Shown here: positions 36,406-48,400 of the stretch, in pieces
How the letters are laid out: every line of letters starts with the position of its first letter
How positions within the stretch are numbered: the first letter of the stretch is position 1
NCBI GenBank assembly: GCA_013398955.1
Contig: VWPU01013558.1
Coordinates: 1-64,000, forward strand
DNA from: Callaeas wilsoni
Taxonomy: Eukaryota > Chordata > Aves > Passeriformes > Callaeidae
Direction: 5' to 3'
Length of the DNA stretch: 64,000 nt
The notes under the pieces: model-generated
Database searches by the model: none
What the model was told of the DNA's origin: nothing
Seen by the model: only the letters and a program-made list of their open reading frames with translations
Position numbers and translations under genes: made by a program

Positions 36406-37479
36406 CTAAAGTCACCTACACTGTGGCAGGGGGAGGAGTGCCAGAAGGAGAACTGTGATTTTGCAATGGGTTCAGCATCAAGCAAAGGTTATCCCCAGAT
36501 CACTGATGCACTCACTCTGGAGTTGCTGAGGGAGGCCACAGTGAGAATATAGGATGCGGGGTTGTGAGAGGGGCCCCAAAACCCTCCCCAGTGCAAGGAT
36601 GATCCAACACCCCCTCTGCTTCATGGGTGAAGGTCCTGCTGTGTTCCGCTTATCCAGGCAACAGTGAACAGAAGGAGTGTTTGGGCCATAGGTCTGTCAA
36701 ATCCAGGAACTAATTATTTTGAAATAAAACACAGTGTTTTCATTGCTGGTGTTAAAGTGCTTTATCAGCAGGAATCTGTATCTGCCATGCTCCAGATAAA
36801 TGCTGGGAGAGGAGCAGAGCACTGCACTCACAGGCTGCCCCATCGTCTGTTTTGTTAATGGCTCCAGCGCTTGCCTGCCTGGAGAGGATGATTCTCACCA
36901 TGCATCATGAGGATGGCTGCACGTGCCTTACAGGCTTGGGTGCCAGAGGAGAGCCATTCCTCCTTCCCATCCCTGCACCAGTGCCCCAGGACAGAAAAAA
37001 TTCAGCTCTGCTACTTCTGCCAATGAGTGGAAGAAGCAACGTGTGATTTTGCTGATTGCTCACAACAACTGCCACTGGTGAGGGCAGGAGTGGGACAAGT
37101 CGGGAGGGATACTTCAGCAGAGCAGCCTCCCCATCGGGTTCCTTGGGGCTCCTGAGGACAGTGGCACAGTTTTTCTTGTCTTCTAGGCATTTAACACTTC
37201 TTTTTCCATTAGATATCCCTTAGGATGCTTCACCCTCAGTAATCCTGCAAATGTTTTGGAGTGGCGGTTCACACTAGCAGACATTTGCTGTCTTTTATCG
37301 CAGGCAGAACTAAAGCAGGAGATGAGGAAACCGTTTCCCCTGCCCGGGCTGTCTGGGAGCCCTCTCATGTCTGAGGGCTTGGAAATCCCGGGCAAGGCTT
37401 GCTGGCTGCGGCAACGGCTCCCATGTCTGCCAGAGGACAAGGTGGTAAATAAATTTCAGACTAATGGAGGTGGGTGTTA
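36406..37479. other. Unique sequence, no gene recognised
   Basis: Plain sequence with short frames only. Confidence 0.4.
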
Positions 37480-37705
37480 AATATTTGCTGTACTTGAGCA
37501 GGACGGCCTTTGTCACTAATTAGCGGGAGATGTTAAAGGAGATGGGATGTATTTAAGCCTCATTGTTTGCCATTAAAGCACAGACTCTTTTACTTCTCTT
37601 CTGGGCTAAGCGGCTAATACATTTCAAGCAATAGCAGAAGGGCTTTGTGGATTAATCATTGCCCTTGGAAATAAAAAATTATTTAATTTACTGCATGCAA
37701 ATGTT
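37480..37705. promoter_or_regulatory. Putative developmental enhancer-like element
   Basis: Dense motif cluster: palindromic homeodomain site CTAATTAG at 37516-37523, SOX-like CATTGTTT at 37561-37568, GGCTAATAC at about 37612, paired-type GATTAATC at 37650-37657, ATTTAATTTA at 37681 and an exact octamer ATGCAAAT at 37695-37702. This combination and the AT-rich texture are common in vertebrate ultraconserved regulatory DNA. Conservation is not tested here. Confidence 0.3.
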
Positions 37706-38543
37706 AGGCAAGAGGTAGAAGCAAGCGATCACTGGCTTGTGAGCCAGATCAGAGTTTGAGGTCAGGTCTCTGCATACAAATAGGCTCTTCAGATTCAGCT
37801 CTGACCTGAGGGAGAGCACAGGCTGAGGGACGTGCCAGGCAGGGGTGTCTCGGGCATCGTCACTGGTGCCTACCTGGAAGCTGCAAGTCCTCCCTGCAGT
37901 GCCTGCCATCCCTCTTCAGGGTGTGCAGCACTGGGGAAAACATCAGCTCCTTCAGGCTTAAAGAAAAGCTTGGTGACTGCAGAGACTTCTCTACCCATTT
38001 CTCACCACCTCGATCCTTTCAGCCTGTGTGATTTGTATGGCCCTTGGCAGCCGAGTAGATGGGTGAGCCGACGGTACTAACTATACTATTAACTACAGCT
38101 CAGTAACTGTGAGGATTCCTTGGCCCTTTCCCTGCTGCTAGAAGTACAGCACAGAAAGGCACAAAACACTGAACAGGATTTCTTCCCAGCTCTAATGCCT
38201 GTGGTGCCATTCAGCCTGGCACCCGGAGCAGCACGGGGCACCCATCTGCATCAAACCCCATCTGCAAGCGCCTTGTGGCTGTGACTCAACCAGCCCCTTG
38301 CCCAGGGACTGGGGGAGGCTCCGGGAATGCAGACAGGCTGTCAGCCTTCACTGGTCCGCAGTCCTCTCTTCAGGCTCCACAAGGAAACATTGTGCACTGA
38401 CACCCTTATTTGCCCTGGATGAATCAGATTAATTACTGCAATGAGAAATTTCCCCTAGCAAGTCATTTTCCCGTTCAGTGCACTTTGTAAATATGAACTG
38501 CCTCTTCCAAAATCTTCCTGTGAATCAACGGAAAATCTTGTTT

Positions 38544-38620
38544 TTCCAGAAAGGAAAGTGAGGCATAGGAAAAGGTAAACGACATGCCCAGAGCACAGGG
38601 AAGTGTGTGTAAATGAAACA
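38544..38620 (+). mobile_element. MIR-like SINE remnant
   Basis: Contains AGAAAGGAAAGTGAGGCATAGG, then AAAGGTAAACGACATGCCCAGAG, which follow the MIR core order (gaaactgaggcacagag, then aagtgacttgcccag). Degraded; ends uncertain. Confidence 0.5.
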
Positions 38621-39760
38621 AGAACAATTTTATCAACACTTTTACGGGAATTTGAAAATTATAATTATAGTAGGTGATAGGGCATATTTTTCCAATGCAG
38701 TGTGTGAAAGAGCAATTTTAAAACATTCTCTACCTCAAGTGTTTTCTGGCAGAGGAGGGAAGCCCTGAACAGCACATCTAACTGTCTGCACAACGAGCCT
38801 GTTTTTCTCAGTCGTGTCTTGCAGATCCATTAGAAATAGTCCATGAACTCCCATAGATCCCTGCTGCAGAGATTAGGATACACTGTAGATAGAACATTTA
38901 CACCATAGTGAAAAAGAAGATGTTAGAAAAATTGGTTTTATTCCAATGTAGAACCGGAAAACATCTGATTTCCTAGCTGTCCACCAAGCAGAATGCCCAG
39001 CCAATTGGTTTTTTTTAAATTTAAATTTTATATTACAATATTAAGAGGAAACATTGTGCCAAAAAAAAAAGAAGACATACTTCTATTGGTGCCAAGCAGC
39101 AGCTACTCCTGGGATTTTACTGATGGGATGCAAAAAAGAATGGCAGAATATTTCCAGTGGCACATCTGTGGAAACAGGGTCTATTGGCATAGGTTATTAT
39201 TCTAATTTTTCTTTATGCATTTCTATATGGGAATATAGAAGGCATGCAGATATGAAATTTACAGAAAAAAAACAATAGGAATAAAAACTTCCACATGTGT
39301 TGCAAGGACCAAAAATTTCAAAACTTAAAAATTTCCCAAACAAAATTTTTTCTTTCACCACAATTCAGATTTGGCCTGGAAGAAGATGCTGAAATTTCAT
39401 GGAAACCAAGAAATTTTGGGTTTGACTGAAAAGTATTTTTCCATAGGAAACAATATTGGTATAGAGGTTCTAAGCAGTTCCAATCCCAAATCGACATTTG
39501 CAGCCCATAGTAACAGGTAGCCTATAGTGGCTTAAATAAAGACATGAATTTTCTAGAAGTTTAGCTATAGAAAAGTTGGAGAAGGCATCACAAAGCCTGG
39601 TGTCACCTTGTTTGCCTACAAGAAGCACAGATGGGTTAAAAGAAAGCACCAGGTCAGGGATTCAGGAGGGTCAGCTCGGCAGTGCCAGCATCCCACCAGG
39701 GTTTGACATTCAACCAGACTCAAACTGTGGAAAACAGACGCTGTGAAGGTCAAGGCAGTC

Positions 39761-39790
39761 AGGATCAGCAGGAGCAGGATCAGCAGGAGT
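39761..39790. repeat. 15-bp tandem duplication
   Basis: AGGATCAGCAGGAGC followed at once by AGGATCAGCAGGAGT; only the last base differs. Confidence 0.85.
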
Positions 39791-40101
39791 AAACCACCTC
39801 CTTGCAGGCAGCCTTATCCCAGAGCAAGCCTGCCCTGCCCCCGGGGCTAATTCCCAGTGTCCCAGAAACAGCGGATATCAGGGATGTGAGTGTTCACAGG
39901 GGATCACCTGGGAAGGAATGGGGTGTGGTGAAGAGGCAGTCCAGCACTTACACATGTCAGGAGAGGTAAAATCCTGGGCTGTAATCCCCAGTGGGTGACA
40001 AAAGTGTAACTGGGGAGTAGACTAAGTTGCTAGATACCTGGGCTGTGTATTGCAAAACCAAGGAAGGACTGGGAGAAACACATCTCCCCAGCTTTATGTT
40101 C

Positions 40102-40345
40102 TCATAGAATCATAGAATCATTTAGATTGGAAAGGACCATTTAAGGTCATTGAGTCCAACCATTAACCCAGCACTGCCCAGTCCAACACTAGCCCGTGTC
40201 CCTTGGTGCCATATCTACATGGCTTTTAAATCCCTCCAGACATGGTGACTCCACCACTTTCCTGGGCAGGTTTTTCCAATGTTTGACAACCTTTTTTCCT
40301 AATATCCAATGTAAATTCCTCTCCCATCACTATTTATTTCTCCTT
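40102..40345 (-). mobile_element. CR1 retrotransposon, 3'-end fragment (reverse)
   Basis: Begins with two copies of the CR1 terminal octamer in reverse (TCATAGAATCATAGAATCAT), then TTAGATTGGAAAGGACCAT, TCATTGAGTCCAACCATTAACCCAGCACTGCC, CATGGTGACTCCACCACTTTCCTGGGCAGG and TTCCTAATATCCAATGTAAATTCCTC, all in the expected reverse order. The best-preserved CR1 copy of the window. Bird-typical, 5'-truncated, non-coding. Confidence 0.95.
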
Positions 40346-42840
40346 TCCAAGGACTTTGATCTTGCCTCTTGTTCCTAAGATAAACACAGGAAATTTTATA
40401 TCAGGCTTGTGCCTGCTGTTTTCCCCAGATTTAGGAGACATTGCTGTGATCTTCACCCCTGTGAGCCCTCCATTTGCAGGAGAGCTGGGAGAACTCGTTT
40501 CCCAAGGCAGTGCTGAAATGAGGATCTTCTGGATGAACCACAAAGCAGCTTACTCCAGATGAGCCAGGAGGAGCCGAGTGGAAGTGTCTCCCAGCTGGAA
40601 GTCTCTCTTAGCAACTATTACAACAGCGGGGTTATCTTTGCTGCTGAAAGGAGATGTTAGTGTGAGCTATGACAAGCTCATTGAGTTGTGCAATAACACT
40701 GGCAAACTAATGGCAATGAATTTAGAAAGGATGCTTGGGGGATGCTAAGCGAAGTCCCTGCCTTTGACTTTGCACCACTCATTAAGCCTTGCTCTAAGGC
40801 ATGAAGGAGTTGGGATTGAGGACACATGCACACACAAGCACATCTTCTATCTTTGTAAGGTTGCTCACAAGGATATGGCCATGGGGAGGTGCTTTATTTT
40901 AGTGAAGAATACAGAATACTGAGTTGATGGGAATTGAAGGATGGGACAAGAGGCTCCACTAGCATTTCCCTGAATTCGTCAGAAAACAGTATCAACAGGC
41001 ATGTGGAATCCTCAGCATTTTGCAGCAAATCAGCCCACTAATGAGAAAACATGCATGTGGCCAAAGGAGTGATTGCAGCTGAAGTTTCTTGGCTTTGAAA
41101 CTGCCTTTCAAGCTATGTGAAGAAAGAGTTGTGGTTGGCAGAAATGCTACAGTTACTTTGCCAACACTCTCCCAAAGCTCCGAGCCAGAGACAAGCCCTT
41201 TACTCGACAAAAAGTCACTAGAGTGGTGTCACCACTGGTTTAGGGCAGTTAAAGAGTAAATGTATGCTCAGAGACTTTAGAGGAGATCTGGCAAGGGCAC
41301 TGCCAGGCTCAAGAGCTATTCAGGTGCCTACACACAGACGTCATGGACAACACATGGGGACAGAGAAGCCTGGCAGTGGTGGGTGGAAGTGATATTGGGA
41401 GCTCTCGGCAGCTGGAGGCAAGGTGGGATGCCTGAAGGTCTTTGAAATGTTACTGTGTTTCACAACCTACATTGCTCATCAGATAACTCAAAAATGCTGT
41501 GGGGAGCTCTATGCCCTCAGCAGGCAGTGCTTGGGGTTGCTGGAAAGCACCAGCACGGACATGCTTTGCTCCTGATACATCCCCTTCAACAGGACTCCCA
41601 AGAGGAGAAGGCAGGCCAAAGTCTAGCCTGCAGCTAGTACCATCCAGAAAAAAAACCAAAACCATTTCAATAGAAAAGCAAATCCACAATGGCAAGGTGA
41701 ACAGTAGGAGCTGGAGAATCGATAGAGCATCTCCATTGCTGTAAATCTTGCAATAGCAGCAACTGCCCCAGAAATTTATTTCGTTCCTTTCATGATGACT
41801 TTTTCAGAGGAAAATTGAGGACCTTAATGTTATTTATTATGATCACAGCTAGTTCTTCAGAGATTTCCTTAATTAGCATCATTAGACACACAGCTTAATC
41901 TTAAAATCCTGGGCTTGTCAGCATGGCAAATTAAAACTTTGGTTTTTTTACTCCCTTCTATACACCAGGTTGGAGAGTGTGTGAAGGAAAACTGGGGGTC
42001 TCCTGACAGTTTCAGAGAGTGTGGGAATCTGTCTTTAATCTTTGATGACCGGAGCAGCGTATGCAGAGTGGAGGAGTGAGAGGAGTCAGTTCTGTGGCAG
42101 AGAGAGAAACCAAGGGTCGTTGCATTTAAAAACAGACCTATCCTTTTTCGCACCAGATGAGCTGTGCATACAGCCTGCTGGCTCCCCCCCAGCAAGAGAT
42201 TTCTCAAATCCTTCAGGAATAATGGGGAAAAAAACCTGCTGCAGCTAATGAACACTGAATCCTAGTGGAAAGAAACCCTACAGAAGTATCTGTGACATCC
42301 ACATTAATAGCAAAGGAGTTAGTTGTGATTGATGCTATTCCAGCGAACACTAAAGGAATTAATAATGATTAGGGCCATTATTTTAAAGCATTACCCCCCC
42401 AAAAAAACCCAAAGGGAAAACAATTAGATGTCTTCAGTGGTTATCTTTCACAGTATACTTACTGCAGTGATCAGACACGATATTATGCCTATTAATCAGC
42501 AAAATGATGGAAAAGGATGTAACTCTTGTATATCCATGAGACAGTCCTTAGCAGCACATACCTTATTTGCTAGTCTGCTTATGAGTCTGCTGCTGGCACA
42601 GAGAAATTCGGTTTTTGTTTTCATAGCAGTAGAAGGTGCCTCATGAACTTGGAAATAGGTGGAAGAGTTGTTCATTAAAATGAAGAGAACAAATAAAACC
42701 ACCCACTCTTAGGGATTTCGCATTCATAGATCATATGACCCTGCTTATCCCCACTGGGTCTGAGGGAGGGTTTTGGCTTGTGTGCTCCAAGCCCTGTAAG
42801 TTCAGTTTTTTATCAGCAGTGAAAAGTTGTGATGGGCCTT
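40346..42840. other. Unique sequence, no gene recognised
   Basis: No exon recognised. The AT-rich part at 41830-41945 contains CTTAATTAGCATCATTAG, another regulatory-looking stretch. No repeat beyond short homopolymers. Confidence 0.45.
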
Positions 42841-42844
42841 ATCA

Positions 42845-42972
42845 CTATATTGCAGGTGAGGAAACTGAGGCTCCGAGACACCATGAGATTTTCCTGAAGT
42901 CACACAATAATTAGTGCAGAACCAGAGGGAAATCCTGATTTTTGGCACTCTGCATTAAGCGCTGAGTTAATA
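42845..42972 (+). mobile_element. MIR SINE remnant, best copy
   Basis: GAGGAAACTGAGGCTCCGAGA at about 42858, then GAAGTCACACAATAATTAGTG and AACCAGAGGGAAATCCTGATTT, then a tail matching the order of MIR blocks (core, then gtcacacagctagtaagtggcagagccgggattc). It is the most complete MIR-like copy here. An amniote-age insertion. Confidence 0.7.
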
Positions 42973-45304
42973 ATCTCTCTTTTGTCCGTCTGCGGTGAGT
43001 CGATTCACTTCTGTCATCAATGGGTCATGACCCAACGTCATTGCTCATCTGTGTCATGGTCTTCCAATGCAAAGTGAGCTTTTAGTAATTCTTCTGAGCC
43101 TAATGGGTGGGTTGAAACACAGATGCCAGCTGGGAGCGGAGTGTGGGGTGCAATCTCTGTCCCAGACTCCCCACTCCTGCAGGAGATTCCTGCACTGAGA
43201 GCAGGCCAGCCCCAGCTGCTGTGGAAGGCAGGCAGTGCCTTCTTGTGCCCGACAGTACCAGCGGGTGCAGGATCATGCCCAGCTCAAGCCTGGCTGAAGT
43301 TAATGGTTCATATGGTTTATATTCCTTCTGTGGGTTGACCAGGGCAGGTTGGGAGGAAAGATGGTGGAAAAGTGGGATTAGCTAGTTATGTGATGTGATG
43401 TATCAGCATTTTCTCAGGCAGAGGCAGACAAGATTCCGCTATATCTAAAGCCACAACATGCCAGAAGCTGAATAATCACACCAGCATCCCTATTCTCTTC
43501 CAGGTGCCGGTTATGTTCACTGTACCTGTATTGTGTCTGAAGAGAGGAGAGGAGGCAAGCTTGAACACAAGTCAGTGACAAAACAACATCAACCCTTGGC
43601 ATCATTTTCTTTTCCAAGTTAAATTTCAGCTGTTATTAAACTCTTCCAGATCACATAGACTTGGCTTCCATTTTCCTTTTGAAAAGTGATCTAAATTTTC
43701 CAGCCAATTCTCTGTACCCCTCAGTCCCAACTTTGATGATTAACATCCCCAAGTGGGGCTGAGAATCCAAATAAGAGCCTGTAATCAAATTCCTCATTGA
43801 TTCCCATGATACAGGATCAGAAGCACAATGATGAAGCAATCCTAATTTTGCAGCCAGAGCCAAATGCCAATTAGATCCTCAGCGGGTGTAAACGGAGCTG
43901 GCATTGTTCTCCCTGGAAAGAGATAAAGCTGATTTACGCCCAGGTGAAGATCTGCCTTGCCAGCCCTTCCTGTCCTGTAACACTGAGCTCCTGCTCCCAC
44001 AGTGGCCCAGTGGCCCGTAGGGAAGTGCGCAAAAGTGTTTTTTCACAACTATGGACATCCATGTGTCTGGAGTAAGTGGGAAATGATCCACTTTCCCTGT
44101 GCCTATCAGTGAGAGTGAGCATAGTCCTTGTTTTAAAGGTCATTTTAGGCTGCCTTGAAGCACTAAAACTCAGCCGTGGAAATAATCTGTCCATACCTTC
44201 CCTTGTTTCCAACCTGGCAACCCCCCTGCCCTGGGGCTCTTTGGGAGATGGAGCAAGTCAGGCTCCCACACCCTTCTCCCTTGGGGAGCACTCTCCTGGC
44301 TCATGGCAGCAACTCTGGCTCTTCACATCTTCCAGAGCATCACAGCACAGCCCTGCAATGCAGGACATCCCCCCCCCCTTTCCCAGCTGCTCATCAGTTG
44401 TCACTTTGCCCTTTCTTTCCATATCTGGGCTTAGCATTGCTTTCAGAGACAAAATCCGTGTGATTCCACTACCACAGAAATCAAAGCAGGCAAGAAAAAT
44501 AAAACCTTAAAATCTGTCTTCAGAAAAGGAACTGTAGCTGCATCAGGCTGTGCAGAGCCACCCACCCATCTCGAACATCCTCACTGAGCTCCTCCACGGT
44601 GGTGGGTGCCTGGATCTGGAGTGTTGCTCCAAGAGGGGTTATCCTGCACCCGAAGAGGAACAACCCACATTAAAAATTGCAGAAGCAAAACAAAATATAT
44701 TCAGGGAATTAATTGTATGGAAAATTATCCAGGCTATTAAAAGGCACACGAACAGGCTGAATATCATGCATTTTAAGTGTACACAGAAAAGCATCATTTT
44801 GAAGGGGATTATTGTTTAAATAGGCAATAGGGGTTCTAGCAGATAAGCTTCCCGCTCCTGTCTTCTCTTATTGTCTGGAGTACATTATCTCCACCATAAT
44901 ATTCTCAGCTCTCTCCAGGCGTATTGTCAGAGTGAAATGCTATTTTAAAAGTATATGTTTATGTTTCAATAGACTTTATAAAAGCAAACACATCCACCCA
45001 AGACACAGTAAGTGAGAAGGAAAAAAGGAGAAGGAAAATCAAGAAACAGGGGTGGCAGCTTTCGTGGCATTGAGTATAAGAGGAATAAATGTTACCAGCA
45101 AAAGGTACTCTGGGTTTTTTTTTCCCTGCCGAATGCAGGCATCCAGAGGAGGATTAGCTAATGTGCGTTTGTCCATGGGACAAGCAGCCAGCAGCACACA
45201 CACCACTTGGGCAGGGACAGGTCTGCACAAGACCTCGGCCTCTCTGTAGGGCTCCCCTTCAACAGTCACTTCATTGCATTTTCAAGCCTGAGTTTAAAAG
45301 GTGG
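42973..45304. other. Unique sequence, no gene recognised
   Basis: No exon recognised. The AT-rich stretch at 44690-44825 has TTAATTGTATGG and ATGCATTTTAAGTG and may be conserved non-coding sequence. Confidence 0.45.
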
Positions 45305-45434
45305 AAAACCAGGCCAGCTTGGATGGAGCTCTGAGCAACCTGGTCTAGAGGAAGGTGTTCCTGTCCCAGGCAGGGATTTGGAACTGGGTAATCTTTAAGG
45401 TTCCTTCCAACCCAAACTGATCTATGATTCAATG
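45305..45434 (+). mobile_element. CR1 3'-terminal fragment
   Basis: Forward CR1 end: ACCAGGCCAGCTTGGATGG, then GAGCAACCTGGTCTAGAGGA, then TCTTTAAGGTTCCTTCCAAC and the terminus ATCTATGATTCAATGA. Heavily 5'-truncated. Confidence 0.9.
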
Positions 45435-48400
45435 AAAACAGCCCAATGCAAGGTTAAGCTACCACAGGCTTCCAGCAATCTTCTCTAAATTAGGGAAGAA
45501 CTTGAGTGACCCTGGTCTGCATCTTGCATTTGCCGATCGGCCTGGAGGCATCCTGTTGGGGTGCCTCTGTGCATGTCTGCATACACATGAGGGTGGACCT
45601 GGCCGGGTTGTGGGATTTGTACATGGGAAGAGGTAGAAGTTACCCCCGAGTCTGTAATTCACTTTTGAAGCTGTCAGACATCATTACAATGTATTTCTGA
45701 AAGATATACTGTATAGAGTGAATTTCTAACAAGCTTCCATGTGATTTTAATCTCTGGAGTGAGAGAGACCTGATAAAGATATAGATCCATTCTCACATGT
45801 TGGCATAAAATCATATCTTATTGGTTTAGATCATTCTGTGTTTTATTTTTTTATAGTACTAGTGTTTTCTAGTTGCAGCAGAAAATACAAACACTCAAGA
45901 GATCTCATTTTTCTGCTAAATGGATTTTCATTCCACATGAGTTATCTCTCTCTAGATATAAACATACACGCACAGATATACCACGTACACCCCCTCACAT
46001 TAAATGCCAAAGACACCATTAAATGTAATGTTAAAATAAAAAATCCCCAGGCTCCTGCTCAAAAATCCCCTCTTTTAAACATTCACAATTTAAAGATACT
46101 TAAGTAGACATTCTTCAAACTTGAGTCAATTTTAGCCTCTGTAGCATAGCCCATAAAACAAGCTGAGAGTAGTAATTTTTGGGGGGAGCTATTCTGGGAA
46201 CAGTGCACGTGGAACATCTCCATTGTTATATAGGGGTTGAATGTGGTCTCCACTCATGCTCACTTACCTTAAATAGGTCAGCTGAACGACACCAAGCCCC
46301 CAGTAACCATAAGAAAATATTACAGAAAGGAAATAAATCTGAAAAGTGCAAATCACTTGCTTCGTCCCTGAGAAAAAGGAGAAATTACAAAGGACAGTCT
46401 GAATACTGAATTTATGGCAATCTTTTTCTTACAGACTCTGAGCCAAAAATCTGCTGTCAGCTACATTAGTATAAATCTGGAGCAGCTCCACTATCATCAT
46501 TAGAGTTACAGGCCAATTATGTAATGAAAAGAAGTATTTCGGGTTTGCCAAAAATCTTAAATGTGGGTCCTGCTTCAGGCCGTGCTGAAAGCCTAGATAA
46601 GTGGCCTGAATTTCATTGCACCCTTCACCAGCATTTCCTGTCACCTACCAGTTATTATCATGCCTATCAACAGCGTATGTATAGATTTACATTGTTATCA
46701 AGCATGATTTGACCTCAAATTCTGGGAATAAAAAGGAAGTCAACCCACTGACTTTGCATGTCTTTGATGTTAAACTCTGCAGACAAAATACTATCCAGGA
46801 GATCCTGATAGATGGCTGGATAAAATACCCAGGGAGATCTTAATGCATTCATTTGCCCTTCCTTTAAGATGTGGCTGTCAAAGGAGATTGTATCACCAAC
46901 AGTGCTGGTGAGATTTGGGTTGACCTGAGATGTTTTAGGTGGCACAGTCCAGGGGAAGATTTTCTCTGACTTTGGGAAAGTACATTGTGCTACTGACCTC
47001 TTGCTTCTCACACTTCCCCATGGCAACCCGAGAAGAGGTTTGGGGTATCAGCCACTGCTCAATTTACTGGGAATTGGCACTTTCTGGTTTAGCTAAAAAA
47101 CCCAATATTGGACTGAAAACACATTTCCCTTTAAAAGCCTTACCACCTCTTGCCAACTCTTCCTCTTTCCCCATCTTACAAATTCCCAGTACCAAAGCTG
47201 GTGAACGTCCATAAAAACAGAGAAAAAAAGGTAATTTTGCTGAACTGGAACTTACCCAGTAAAAATATCCTCCAACCATTTCTGCCAAACTCTGAGCCCC
47301 TGCAGAGCTGCCACACAGGCACACACATGTTCACACATGCATGCAGTGCATGCAGATGGGTAGATATCCATGCAGGATTCACAAAAAGCTGGTATTAATC
47401 TCCAGCCGTGGCTGCAGAGCGGGAACAGTGATCAATTCTTGTTCACGGCATTGTTGAAAGGTAGAGTTCACAGAGTGCCCTGTGTGATCTCTTCCCCCAT
47501 TTCCTGAAGATGCAGAGTATGTAGAAATGTGAAGGGAAAAAAGGCAGGTTATTCCCGGCGGTGTAATTGGCCAGCAGTGCCTGGATGGGAGCCAGAAGAT
47601 CAGAGGAAGAGAGGAGAGCACTGAGTAATGAACCGCATGCTTTTAATTTCACTTAAGAACTCAAAGCAGGAAAACCTGAGCTGTATCCATGGGGATTGCA
47701 ATCAATAGTCAAGCAGATAACAAAGAACTGCTTCTCAGGATAGAAAACTGTCTGGGCCCATTAGTTTATTGCCCAGCCTTTCTTTGGGAATTTGCTCTTT
47801 CTTGCCTGAGTTTTTGGCTCCCGCTCTGAATCCTGCAAACACTAGGGAGCAGCAGCTTCCTTTGAAAGCATCCTGGCTGCGCGATGGGGCTGGTGCTGTC
47901 AACTTTTGCCGTGTGCCAGCCCTTAAAATAAAGAGAGAGAAGCGGGGGAAAGGGAGGGGTGGCTGGTGGGAAAGCGTTCTTGATGATAATTTGATTGCAT
48001 GCATTAATGATCAAAGTGTTGCAGACTAATTATCAACACTTACCTCTCAAATATTAAGTTATCATTTATTCCCCACCACCACCCCAGCTTTAGCTTTGTA
48101 TCTACCCCCTACATTCAGGGTGATCTCCTGCTTGCTGGCACCTCACAGTGTCAGTGCCCAAAAGCCTCACAAGCTCCAACCCAGGCATTCAGGGAGCATC
48201 CCCTCCCCAGCACCACCACCACGGGTTCCCTTTGGTGGATGCTCTCCCATTCCAGGGGTCTTGGGGAACCAGGTCTGACTGGAAGAGGGAAGCAGAGCAC
48301 ATTTTGCCATGATCTAGAGGGGTTCTTGGAAAATCAGCCACCTCCTCTTCTTCATCTCGTATCCGTAGACTGATCCCTCCATGTGGGTACCTCAGTGCAA

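Larger units (their letters stand above)
37706..40101. other. Unique sequence plus small repeats
   Basis: No gene recognised. Holds a MIR-like piece (38544-38620) and a 15-bp tandem duplication (39761-39790). Confidence 0.45.
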
